Positions 42,920-50,073 of a stretch of DNA of 50,073 nucleotides are shown piece after piece. Position 1 is the stretch's first letter. Every line of letters starts with the position of its first letter. Both the position numbers and the translations under genes were made by a program. The stretch is from Prevotella sp. (GTDB taxonomy: Bacteria; Bacteroidota; Bacteroidia; Bacteroidales; Bacteroidaceae): contig JAFZSI010000037.1 in the NCBI GenBank assembly GCA_017619445.1, forward strand, positions 1-50,073, given 5' to 3'. The notes beneath the pieces are model-generated. The model did no database searches. It saw only the letters and a program-made list of their open reading frames with translations, and had not been told where the DNA came from.

Positions 42920-44416
42920 TTATTTGAATTTGTTGATACAGTCAATATATGCTTCAACCGATGCGGTCACAATGTCCGTGTTTGCACCGAAACCGTAATA
43001 CAGGTTTCCATTGTATTCCACCTGCATGTGCACTTTTCCCATGTCGTCGGAACCTTTCGAGATGGCCTGAATGGTAAACTCCTTCATGGTCATTTGTTTC
43101 AGGATGATTTTCTTCAGCGCCTTGACCGCAGCATCCACGGGGCCGTTACCCGTCGAGGCAGCCTCGAATTTCTGTCCGCTGATGTCGAGCCCAATGCTTG
43201 CAACGCTACGTACGCCCATGCCAGTAGTGACCTGCAGGAAATCGAGCTTCACGGCATGTGTCTCAGCCGTGTCAGCGCCAGCCAAAGCCAATATGTCGCC
43301 GTCGCTGACTTCTTTTTTCTTGTCTGCCAGCTTGAGGAACTTATCGTATAACTTGTCAATACGGCTCTCGTCGTCGATGTTAACCCCCAACACGCTGAGT
43401 CTGTATTTCAGAGCCGCACGTCCGCTGCGGGCTGTCAGCAAGATGCTGTTGTCGTCGATGCCTACATCTTTGGGGTTGATGATTTCGTAGGTCTGAACAT
43501 TCTTCAACACGCCGTCCTGATGGATTCCGCTTGAGTGCGCGAAAGCGTTGCGACCCACAATGGCTTTGTTGGGTTGCACAGGCATGTTCATCAGGCTCGA
43601 CACCATGCGGCTTGTAGGATAAATCCGCGTGGTATTGATGTTAGTGTCGATGTCCAAGTGCTTGTGGCATTTCAGAATCATGGCAATCTCCTCAAGCGAC
43701 GTGTTGCCTGCTCTCTCTCCGATGCCGTTGATGGTCACCTCCACCTGTCGTGCACCGTTCAGCACACCATTGAAAGTGTTCGCGGTAGCCATACCCAGGT
43801 CGTTGTGGCAATGAGTCGAGATGATGGCCTTGTCGATGCCGTCAACATGCTCCATCAAGTATTTTATCTTATCTCCATATTCGTTGGGAAGGCAATAGCC
43901 TGTAGTGTCGGGAATGTTTACCACGGTGGCACCGGCTTTGATGACCGCCTCAATGACACGGGCCAGGTATTCGTTCTCTGTGCGCCCCGCGTCTTCGGCA
44001 TAGAATTCCACGTCTTCCACAAACTTCTTGGCATACTTCACTGCAGCCACAGCCCGCTCGATGATTTCCTCGCGGGTGGAGTTGAATTTATATTTGATGT
44101 GCGAGTCACTGGTGCCGATACCGGTGTGTATGCGCTTGTGCTTGGCATATTGCAGCGATTCTACAGCCACATCTATATCTCGCTCAACGGCACGTGTCAG
44201 GGCACAGACAACCGGCCATGTGACGGCTTTGGAGATCTCTATCACCGAATTGAAGTCACCGGGGCTTGAAATAGGGAATCCTGCCTCAATGACATCAACA
44301 CCCAGTCGTTCCAAGGCTTTAGCCACCTGTATTTTCTCTACTGTGTTCAGCTGACACCCAGGCACCTGCTCACCGTCGCGGAGCGTTGTGTCGAAAATAA
44401 ACAATCTGTCGCTCAT
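42920..44416 (-). CDS. leuA: 2-isopropylmalate synthase
   Basis: LeuA condenses acetyl-CoA with 2-ketoisovalerate, the first committed step to leucine. The 498-aa protein shows [16 protein letters not shown] (metal Asp and catalytic Arg), [16 protein letters not shown] (metal His pair), [14 protein letters not shown], and the C-terminal regulatory domain where leucine feedback acts (from about residue 385). It is the first gene of the leu operon; the 200-nt leader upstream carries a leader peptide and terminator that look like a classical attenuator. Confidence 0.96.
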   Translation of the reverse strand: MSDRLFIFDTTLRDGEQVPGCQLNTVEKIQVAKALERLGVDVIEAGFPISSPGDFNSVIEISKAVTWPVVCALTRAVERDIDVAVESLQYAKHKRIHTGIGTSDSHIKYKFNSTREEIIERAVAAVKYAKKFVEDVEFYAEDAGRTENEYLARVIEAVIKAGATVVNIPDTTGYCLPNEYGDKIKYLMEHVDGIDKAIISTHCHNDLGMATANTFNGVLNGARQVEVTINGIGERAGNTSLEEIAMILKCHKHLDIDTNINTTRIYPTSRMVSSLMNMPVQPNKAIVGRNAFAHSSGIHQDGVLKNVQTYEIINPKDVGIDDNSILLTARSGRAALKYRLSVLGVNIDDESRIDKLYDKFLKLADKKKEVSDGDILALAGADTAETHAVKLDFLQVTTGMGVRSVASIGLDISGQKFEAASTGNGPVDAAVKALKKIILKQMTMKEFTIQAISKGSDDMGKVHMQVEYNGNLYYGFGANTDIVTASVEAYIDCINKFK

Positions 44417-44461
44417 AATCTAAAATTCATTCATTTGGTTTTGTTCAATCTTTTTGTTCAT

Positions 44462-44505
44462 AAAAAAACTAAAAAGCCTTTCACACATGGAAGTGAGAAA
44501 GGCTT
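44462..44505 (-). terminator. Attenuator terminator of the leu operon
   Basis: On the minus strand AAGCCTTTC (44497-44505) pairs with GAAAGGCTT (44474-44482), a further 3 bp stacks above one mismatch, and TTTTTAGTTTTTTT follows. It lies 46 bp before leuA, downstream of the leader peptide. A competing pairing, GGAAGTGA (44550-44557, in the last codons of the leader) with TCACTTCC (44489-44496), would disrupt its upper part. Confidence 0.85.
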
Positions 44506-44533
44506 CATATATATTCGTTATAGAATACGCTGC

Positions 44534-44617
44534 TCAAAAGCACAAATCATCACTTCCGCCTACTAATCGCAGTCGAATAATAGAAATGATGCTAAGAATT
44601 GTGCTGTTGCTAATCAT
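44534..44617 (-). CDS. leuL: leu operon leader peptide
   Basis: This 27-codon ORF encodes MISNSTILSIISIIRLRLVG followed by GSDDLCF. Eleven of the first 19 residues are Ile, Leu or Val, as expected of a sensor of charged branched-chain tRNA. It begins about 44 nt after the predicted transcript start and ends 29 bp before the attenuator terminator stem. Stalling in the Ile/Leu codons would leave GGAAGTGA (44550-44557) free to pair with TCACTTCC and weaken the terminator; completing translation would cover it. The gene symbol follows the enterobacterial analogue and is functional, not homology-based. Confidence 0.8.
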   Translation of the reverse strand: MISNSTILSIISIIRLRLVGGSDDLCF

Positions 44618-44667
44618 CTGTTGTTTCCTTTGATGTTAATTCTTACATGAATTCTTCAAATCGGCTG

Positions 44668-44699
44668 CAAAAGTAATGTATTATTTTGAACTGAACAAA
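44668..44699 (-). promoter_or_regulatory. Promoter of the leu operon
   Basis: On the minus strand TTTG (44696-44699), 20 bp, TACTTTTG (44668-44675), a full Bacteroidetes consensus. The transcript would start near 44661, about 245 nt before leuA. Confidence 0.85.
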
Positions 44700-44769
44700 T
44701 AAATTATTAGATTTTTAATCAAAAAAGTGATATTTTGTTATTAAACACGGCTACAGAAGTCGTTTTCTG

Positions 44770-45450
44770 TTACTTTCTTGCCAGTTCAGCATTTATTTGC
44801 TGTGCTATCTGTGCCATTCCCTTTATCGAAGGGTGGCCGTTCATCTTATCGATGTCGTGCAGCTGAATATACTTCACGCCATAATAGTTGCAAATGGTTT
44901 TCATAGACTCTGTGATGTCGTCGCGCAGTTCAGAGTTGATGAGAATGTACAGGCGGGTGTTGGGATAACGCTTCTGCATATGGTCTATCATGTAGGCCAT
45001 AGCCGGGCGGAAGGTGTAGAAGTCGCCTTTGTTCCATTTCTCATACTTGTACTCGCCTACGGGTTCGCCCGCCCAGCTGTCGTTTGTGCCGCCAAAAACA
45101 AAGATAATGTCAGGACAACCCAGGTAGTCCATGCGGGTGAGAAACGAGCGCTCGCTATAGTCGTTGCCGTCATAGCCCTGGTAGCCGATGGTCGAGCCAC
45201 TGTAGGAATTGTTCTGGCACAGCTTCCACCCGTTCTGCTTCACCACTTGGTGCCACCACGTCTGTGTCACGTCTTCCACATCGGTATTGCCTACATGCTT
45301 GGCATAATACCACATCTCGTTGGTCTTGGGACTCACATACCCCTCGTAGGTGGAATATGAGTCGCCGAGTATAGAAACCGACTCGCGCACTTGTGCACCA
45401 GCCACAGCGCAGCAGAGCACACACATTATTAAATTAATAAACCTTTTCAT
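44770..45450 (-). CDS. Exported SGNH/GDSL hydrolase
   Basis: The 226-aa protein has a signal peptide (CVLCCAVAGAQ) and the four SGNH blocks: ILGDSYSTYEG (nucleophile Ser31), NNSYSGST (oxyanion Gly), FVFGGTNDSWAG (oxyanion Asn) and MNGHPSIKGM (catalytic His). Family members are esterases, often carbohydrate acetylesterases, in the periplasm or at the surface; the substrate is not readable. Three tandem 15-bp repeats lie directly against the start codon (45449-45493). It follows dnaB on the same strand by 117 bp. Confidence 0.9.
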   Translation of the reverse strand: MKRFINLIMCVLCCAVAGAQVRESVSILGDSYSTYEGYVSPKTNEMWYYAKHVGNTDVEDVTQTWWHQVVKQNGWKLCQNNSYSGSTIGYQGYDGNDYSERSFLTRMDYLGCPDIIFVFGGTNDSWAGEPVGEYKYEKWNKGDFYTFRPAMAYMIDHMQKRYPNTRLYILINSELRDDITESMKTICNYYGVKYIQLHDIDKMNGHPSIKGMAQIAQQINAELARK

Positions 45451-45493
45451 TTACTATTTACGGATTTACTATTTACGGATTTACTATTTACGG
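45449..45493. repeat. Three tandem 15-bp repeats at the SGNH hydrolase start
   Basis: ATTTACTATTTACGG is repeated exactly three times; the first copy shares two bases with the start codon, so the array forms the whole ribosome-binding region of the mRNA. A pyrimidine-rich run of CTCCTTTACTCC-type words continues at 45510-45566. Confidence 0.9.
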
Positions 45494-45567
45494 ATTTAGG
45501 TTTTAGACAATCTCCTTTTCTCCTTTACTCCTTCCCTCCTTCCCTCCTTTACTCCTTTACTCCTTTA

Positions 45568-47076
45568 CTAAAACACATTATCACCTGGGAGTGGTGGCAG
45601 TCCCATCGGGTCAAAATCGCCTGGAGCACTGCCATTCATGCGCGAACCGAGAATCTCTCCACTGCTCGATGGTGGGATGTAGTTGTCGTTTGGATTCTCG
45701 AAGCGGGTGAACTCGCCACGGAAATTCAGCAGCACATCGCCTGTGGCACCCTTACGGTGCTTGGCAATAATGATTTGCGCCTTGCCGTGCAAGTCGTTGC
45801 CTTTCTCGTCGTTGAATATGCGGTAATACTCAGGCCTGTGCACGAAACACACCATGTCGGCATCCTGCTCAATGGCTCCCGACTCGCGCAGGTCGCTCAG
45901 CTGTGGCCGCTTACCCTCCAGTCCTTCGCGCCCCTCCAGTCCTCGGTTCAGCTGCGACAATGCCAGGATAGGAATGTTCAGCTCTTTGGCCAGTCCTTTC
46001 AGCGAGCGGCTGATGGTGGACACTTCTTCCTGTCGGCTGCCGAAGCGCACACCGTTGGCATTCATCAGCTGAAGATAGTCAATCATAATGATTTTCACCT
46101 TTTTCTCCCTCACCAGTCGGCGCGCCTTGGTTCGCAGTTCGAAAATCGACAAGCCCGGCGTGTCGTCTATGAAGAGCGGTGCATCTTCCATATTTCTCAG
46201 GTTCTTGTCTAAGCGGTCCCATTCGTCGGGCGACATCTGTCCGTTCAGTATTTTCTTTCCCGAAATCTCGCATACGTTTGCAATCAGGCGGTTCACCAGC
46301 TGCACGTCGCTCATTTCCAGTGAGAAGAAGCCCACGGGAATGTTCTGGTCAATGGCAATATTCTTGGCCAAGGACAGCGCGAAGGCTGTCTTACCCATAG
46401 CAGGTCGCCCGGCAATAATCACCAGGTCAGAGTCCTGCCAACCCGACGTCTTGTCGTCAAGGTCTGTGTAGCCCGTTGAGATTCCCGTCAGTCCGCCTGC
46501 CGTTTCGTAAGCCTTCTGCAAAATATCCACAGCCGACTTCAGCACAGGCCCTATCTGCGTATAGTCCTGCTTCATGTTGCGCTGCGACAGTTCGAACAGC
46601 GAGCCCTCGGCTTCCTGCATCAGTTCGTCAACGTCAACCGTCTCATCATAAGCCTGCGTCTCCAGTTTGCTTGCATACTGAATGAGTTGCCTTGCCAAGA
46701 ATTTCTGCGCCAGAATCTTCGCGTGATACTCCACGTGTGCCGAGGAGGCCACGTTCTGGTTCAGTTCCAGCAGATAGATGGGGCCGCCCGCATCCTCCAA
46801 ATTGCCGTCGCGCTTCAGCTGTTCCGTCACCGTGGCAATGTCCACGGGCTTCTCCGCCAGGCTCAGCGTCTGAATGGCCTGGAATATCTTCTGGTTACGG
46901 GGTTCATAAAATGTCTCGGGATGCACCATCTCGCTAATCATCGAGAAAGCGTCCTTGTCAACCATCAGCGCACCCAGCACCAGGCGCTCAATGTCTGTTG
47001 CCTGTGGCTGCAAATGCCCGTACTGAGGGTTGATGGGGGTTGATGTGTGTCGTTTGTTAGTATTGTTGTCTGCCAT
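45568..47076 (-). CDS. dnaB: Replicative DNA helicase
   Basis: DnaB is the hexameric 5'-3' helicase of the replication fork. From ATG 47076 it has 502 residues. The N-terminal primase-binding domain starts at ATDIERLVLGALMVDKDAFS (about 25-45); the RecA-like motor has Walker A GRPAMGKTAFAL (about 225), Walker B IMIDYLQLMNA, SRSLKGLAKELNIPILALSQ and the Arg-finger region HRPEYY to GPxG-like end. No intein is present. The -7 element at 47085-47092 lies only 8 bp before the ATG, so the mRNA is nearly leaderless. A GTG at 47085 is part of that element and is not likely to be the start. Confidence 0.96.
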   Translation of the reverse strand: MADNNTNKRHTSTPINPQYGHLQPQATDIERLVLGALMVDKDAFSMISEMVHPETFYEPRNQKIFQAIQTLSLAEKPVDIATVTEQLKRDGNLEDAGGPIYLLELNQNVASSAHVEYHAKILAQKFLARQLIQYASKLETQAYDETVDVDELMQEAEGSLFELSQRNMKQDYTQIGPVLKSAVDILQKAYETAGGLTGISTGYTDLDDKTSGWQDSDLVIIAGRPAMGKTAFALSLAKNIAIDQNIPVGFFSLEMSDVQLVNRLIANVCEISGKKILNGQMSPDEWDRLDKNLRNMEDAPLFIDDTPGLSIFELRTKARRLVREKKVKIIMIDYLQLMNANGVRFGSRQEEVSTISRSLKGLAKELNIPILALSQLNRGLEGREGLEGKRPQLSDLRESGAIEQDADMVCFVHRPEYYRIFNDEKGNDLHGKAQIIIAKHRKGATGDVLLNFRGEFTRFENPNDNYIPPSSSGEILGSRMNGSAPGDFDPMGLPPLPGDNVF

Positions 47077-47084
47077 AGTGGGCA

Positions 47085-47092
47085 CAAAATTA
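47085..47092 (-). promoter_or_regulatory. -7 element for dnaB
   Basis: TAATTTTG on the minus strand, ending 8 bp before ATG 47076; predicted leader 2-3 nt. No clear -33 at standard spacing. Confidence 0.6.
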
Positions 47093-47179
47093 CAATTAAT
47101 TCTTGAAATAAAGAAACAATTAATCTGTTTTCTTCAATCACATCAGAAGATATTTTCCTGTCTTTTACATCCGTAAAAA

Positions 47180-47328
47180 CAACGCTATATTTTACGCATA
47201 AATTCTCTACAAAATCTGAACGTAAAGCACCACGTTGTTCCGGCAATGCTAAGAGCCATTTTCTTAAAGCCAAGCTTTACACATAAATTCTCTAGAAAAT
47301 TTGAGCGTAAAGTACCACGTTAAGAAAC
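47180..47328 (+). repeat. 21/22-bp modular repeat, copy 6 (two cores)
   Basis: Unit at 47180 (CAACGC), core at 47201 (AATTCTCTACAAAAT, palindrome with one change), units at 47223, 47244 and 47265, core at 47286 (AATTCTCTAGAAAATT), unit at 47308, all in register. It lies between dnaB and the M3 peptidase terminator. Confidence 0.9.
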
Positions 47329-47401
47329 TGCCATGTAGATACAGAAATACCACGCAGGCCGTTATGCTACCTATATCAGCCAACAGGTACAAGAAGGAAA
47401 G

Positions 47402-47453
47402 AAAAAAACTGTGCAAAATCTGTTCACGGATTTTGTGAACAAATTTTGCACAG
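47402..47453 (-). terminator. Intrinsic terminator of the M3 peptidase gene
   Basis: 19-bp arms (47409-47427 and 47435-47453, one mismatch; outer part CTGTGCAAAAT/ATTTTGCACAG) followed on the minus strand by seven T. It lies 34 bp after the stop at 47488. Confidence 0.93.
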
Positions 47454-47487
47454 AAGGGGTTTCATTTGTAAAAAAGAGAATAGGAGT

Positions 47488-49677
47488 TTACTCCAGTCCG
47501 CGGGCTTTGAGCAGAGCAGAAGCGTCGGGCGAGGCCATGCCGGTGAAGTCGCTGAACATCTGCATCAGGTCGCCCGTGTTGCCTCGGCTGAGAATCTTGT
47601 CGCGGAAGTCCTGCCCCACCTCGGGCTTGAGCGGGCCTCGTTTGCTGAAGCAGTCGGCGATGTTGACGGCCAGCACTTCTGTCCACAGGTAGCTGTAGTA
47701 GCCTGCCGCGTAGCCTCCTCCCCATACGTGGTTGAAGTATGAGGTGCTGTAGCGCGGTGGTATCTGCGGATTGAGCAGTCCTATGTCGGTGAGTGCCTTG
47801 GTCTCAAACTCTGCGGCCTTGTCTGCTGTGGGCAACTCGTCGGGGCCGAGCATGTGCCATGCCATGTCGAGGCAGGTAGCCGCAAGGTTCTCGCCCAGCG
47901 CGTAGGCGGAGTGGAAGTTTATAGACTTGAGCATGCGTTGCTTGAGTTCCTCGGGCATCGGCTGGCCTGTGTCGGTGTGGCGTGCAAAGTGGTCGAACAC
48001 CTCGGGAATGGATGCAAACGACTCGTTGAACTGCGAAGGCATCTCCACAAAGTCGCGTGCCACGGATGTGCCGCTCAGCGAGGAGTAGTTGCAGTTGGCG
48101 AGCATGCCGTGGAGTGCGTGTCCAAACTCATGGAACATGGTTGTCACCTCGTCCCAGGTGAGCAGCGAGGGCTGTCCGTCGGGTGCCTTGGCGTTGTTGC
48201 ACACGTTGTAGATGACGGGCTTCAGGTGGCGCAGGTTGCTCTGCTGTATGAACTCGCTCATCCATGCTCCTCCGCGCTTGGTGGGACGGCGGAAGTAGTC
48301 GCTGTAGAACAGGGCCATGGGTCGTCCGTCCTTGTCGCACACCTCAAAGACCTTCATGTCGGGGTGATAGGTGGGAATGTCCTTGCGCTCCTTGAACGTC
48401 AGGCCATAGACACGGTTGGCGGCGTAGAACACGCCGTTCTTCTGCACGCTGTCAACGTTGAAGTAGGGTTTCACCTCGTCGTCGCTGATGCTGAGCATTT
48501 CTTTCTTCATCTTGGCAGAGTAGTAGAAGCGGTCGTAGGGCTGCAGTTGGAAGTCCTCGCCCTGTGTGCGGCGGGCATACTGCTCCACCTCGCGTGTCTC
48601 GGCCTCGGCCTTGGGCTTGTAGGCGGCTATGAGCTGGCGCAGGAAGGCATAGACGTTCTCAGGATTCTTGGCCATGGTCTTCTCGAGTGAATAGGAAGCG
48701 TAGTTCTTGTAGCCCATGAGTTGGGCTTGCTCGGCGCGCAGGCGTGCAATCTCGCTGACGAGCGGATAGGTGCAGAAGCGCCCTGTTCCGTCTGCCCGGT
48801 GCACCGATGCCTCAAACACACGGCGGCGCAGGTCGCGGTTGTCGAGACTGGCCAGCAGGGGCTGCTGCGTGGTGTTGATGATGACGATGCAATAGGGAGC
48901 CTTTGCGCCGCGGCTCTCCGCATCCTTGGCACACTGGGCAATGTCTGCCTCGCTCAGGCCGCTGAGTTCCTCTTTCGAGTTCACCCACACCACGGCGTTG
49001 TTGGTGGCGTCGGGCAGCATGTCGCCCCACTGCTGCTGCAGTTCCGAGATGCGCAGGTTGATTTGTTTCATGCGTTCCATCTTGTCGGCGGGCAGCAAGG
49101 CACCAGAGCGCACAAACTGCTTATACACCTCCTCGAGCAGTTTCTTGTCCTCGCCCTTCAGTTGGTTGCGCTCGTGGTCATACACATACTTGATGCGCTC
49201 GAAGAGTTGTTTGTTGAAGATGACTTCGTTCTCGAGGTCTGTCAGCAGGGGAATCACCGCCTTCTCGGTCTCGGCAATGACGGGCGTCTTGTGGGCGCTT
49301 ACCAGGCCGAAGAACACGTTGACCACGAGTTCGCGTGCCGCCCCACTCTCCTCGAATGCCACGATGGTGTTCTGGAACGTGGCCTTCTGCTTGTTGGCGG
49401 CAATGCGCTGGATGGCCTTGCGCTGCTTCTCTATCTCCTGCTTGATGGCGGGCAGATAGTCGGTTTCCTTGATTTTGCTGAAATCGGGAGCGCCAAAGGG
49501 CAGCGTACTTTTCTGCATGAGTGTGTTTGTGGTGGTTGTTTTCACGGCAGTGCGTTTTTTTGATTTTACTACCTTGCGTTTCTGTGGTGTGCCATTCTCA
49601 ATGGCCGACATTTCGGAAATGGGCTGAAAAACCACGGCAGCAAGTGCAAGTGCGAAAAATGTCTTTGAAAATTTCAT
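47488..49677 (-). CDS. Exported M3 family peptidyl-dipeptidase (Dcp-like)
   Basis: From ATG 49677 the protein has 729 residues with a signal peptide, a basic linker (KRKVVKSKKRTAVK) and then the M3 fold. The zinc motif is TMFHEFGHALHGML (HExxH, about residue 510) with the third ligand Glu in the following NESFASIPEVFDH; LPFGAPDFSKIKETDYLPAI is the Dcp-type N-terminus and YFNHVWGGGYAAGYYSYLW the C-terminal substrate loop. Dcp removes C-terminal dipeptides from peptides; here it is probably periplasmic. A frame back to 49719 passes the -7 element (49709-49716), so 49677 is preferred. Confidence 0.94.
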   Translation of the reverse strand: MKFSKTFFALALAAVVFQPISEMSAIENGTPQKRKVVKSKKRTAVKTTTTNTLMQKSTLPFGAPDFSKIKETDYLPAIKQEIEKQRKAIQRIAANKQKATFQNTIVAFEESGAARELVVNVFFGLVSAHKTPVIAETEKAVIPLLTDLENEVIFNKQLFERIKYVYDHERNQLKGEDKKLLEEVYKQFVRSGALLPADKMERMKQINLRISELQQQWGDMLPDATNNAVVWVNSKEELSGLSEADIAQCAKDAESRGAKAPYCIVIINTTQQPLLASLDNRDLRRRVFEASVHRADGTGRFCTYPLVSEIARLRAEQAQLMGYKNYASYSLEKTMAKNPENVYAFLRQLIAAYKPKAEAETREVEQYARRTQGEDFQLQPYDRFYYSAKMKKEMLSISDDEVKPYFNVDSVQKNGVFYAANRVYGLTFKERKDIPTYHPDMKVFEVCDKDGRPMALFYSDYFRRPTKRGGAWMSEFIQQSNLRHLKPVIYNVCNNAKAPDGQPSLLTWDEVTTMFHEFGHALHGMLANCNYSSLSGTSVARDFVEMPSQFNESFASIPEVFDHFARHTDTGQPMPEELKQRMLKSINFHSAYALGENLAATCLDMAWHMLGPDELPTADKAAEFETKALTDIGLLNPQIPPRYSTSYFNHVWGGGYAAGYYSYLWTEVLAVNIADCFSKRGPLKPEVGQDFRDKILSRGNTGDLMQMFSDFTGMASPDASALLKARGLE

Positions 49678-49708
49678 GTTGGTTAGATTTGTATTTGTAT
49701 TTCTGCTG

Positions 49709-49716
49709 CAAAAATA
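49709..49716 (-). promoter_or_regulatory. -7 element for the M3 peptidase gene
   Basis: TATTTTTG on the minus strand, 31 bp before ATG 49677. No -33 TTTG at standard spacing. Confidence 0.6.
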
Positions 49717-49760
49717 CACAATTTATGGCAGAATGAGCCTGATAATTTGCAAAAAATGTT

Positions 49761-49768
49761 TATCTTTG
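49761..49768 (+). promoter_or_regulatory. Orphan -7 element before the right-end repeats
   Basis: TATCTTTG on the plus strand, with no protein gene following for 275 bp. It could start a transcript through the repeat region at 49792-49916 or be chance; there is no TTTG at -33 spacing. Confidence 0.35.
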
Positions 49769-49791
49769 CAAGAAATAATTCATGGAGTTAT

Positions 49792-49916
49792 CAAGAGTTA
49801 AGAGGTCATCGACCTCTGGAGTTAACTGACGAATCTGTGGAGAAAGGATTATGTAATAGTCTTGCTAATGTCCGCTAACTTCCGTTAACTCCAGATAACT
49901 CCAGATAACTCCCGTA
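49792..49916. repeat. GGAGTTATC/GATAACTCC inverted word repeats
   Basis: The left half has TGGAGTTATC, AGAGTTAAG and TGGAGTTAAC, the right half GCTAACTTCC, GTTAACTCC and two GATAACTCCA words, so the whole stretch is loosely palindromic. AGAGGTC-ATC-GACCTCT (49802-49818) is a perfect hairpin. CTGACGAATCTGTG echoes the repeat at 29207-29357. Confidence 0.8.
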
Positions 49917-50015
49917 AATTTAATAGTAAAATATTCTACTTTCGCATGTTTCACATTCTCAACTCTCATTTATACTTTTTTTCGCTAAAACAGAGTTTTT
50001 TTATTTGTTTATTTG

Positions 50016-50023
50016 TACCTTTG
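50016..50023 (+). promoter_or_regulatory. -7 element for the right-edge gene
   Basis: TACCTTTG, 21 bp before the ATG at 50045. Confidence 0.6.
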
Positions 50024-50044
50024 CCACCAGAACAATAAACAATT

Positions 50045-50073
50045 ATGAATTTTTTTGCATATAGGGGTATTTG
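50045..50073 (+). CDS. First codons of a gene running off the right edge
   Basis: ATG at 50045 opens MNFFAYRGI before the window ends. The -7 element at 50016-50023 and the A-rich run before the ATG support a true start. Too short to identify. Confidence 0.55.

Noticed and set aside
47854-48690. 278-aa plus-strand ORF opposite the M3 peptidase gene
   Set aside because: Antisense shadow; the minus strand carries the HEFGH zinc site and a full-length M3 protein.

Overview
The window reads as chromosome of a Bacteroidales bacterium, most likely Prevotellaceae. Promoters match the Bacteroidetes form (TTTG, 19-21 bp, TAnnTTTG), Shine-Dalgarno sequences are mostly absent, and the gene set is typical: fused FeoA-FeoB, HU-CCDC81/SPOR protein, type IX secretion plug protein, carboxypeptidase-regulatory-domain outer-membrane barrels, eukaryotic-type glycogen branching enzyme and two LeuA-type synthases. 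I see no rRNA, tRNA, insertion sequence, prophage or CRISPR array.

Layout. 1-6.8 kb: 5' part of glgB, an exported 14-repeat MORN protein, kdsB, a lipoprotein, rfbC, then an HU-CCDC81/SPOR plus FHA gene pair. 6.8-15.7 kb: feoAB under a palindromic operator candidate, ald, a DUF2461 gene with nth, a Skp-like lipoprotein, a small membrane protein, pepD, a lipoprotein and an ECF sigma factor. 15.8-20.4 kb: htpG behind a sigma-54-like promoter, and rpsA. 20.4-28.5 kb: T9SS plug protein, three exported TPR proteins and gyrA. 28.7-36.5 kb is accessory: a C39-peptidase ABC exporter, two tandem outer-membrane barrels sharing a nearly identical 5' end, an unidentified 105-aa ORF, and a 51-aa stub resembling the N-terminus of an HlyD-family membrane fusion protein set among short repeats. 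37-44.7 kb: leuA-leuC-leuD-leuA2/cimA-leuB with a DUF4419 gene at the end, preceded by a complete-looking attenuator (branched-chain-rich leader peptide plus terminator). 44.7-50 kb: SGNH hydrolase, dnaB, an M3 peptidase and the first codons of a further gene.

The most unusual signal is a dispersed, modular intergenic repeat at six places (about 2.6, 18.1, 23.1, 28.7, 36.8 and 47.2 kb). It consists of 21-bp units (consensus YAAAGC at positions 1-6, TTTA at 12-15) run together in strict register with 22-bp cores carrying a palindrome of the type AATTTTCTAGAAAATT. Twenty-one bp is two turns of B-DNA. Two copies share an 18-bp hairpin with a compensatory base change. I do not recognise it as a named family. 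A second, looser repeat class built from GGAGTTATC-type words surrounds the exporter remnant and recurs near the right end. A third class of short degenerate words occurs between genes and also inside the interdomain linkers of the exporter.

All calls rest on reading the sequence; no database search was possible, so names for less distinctive families remain provisional.
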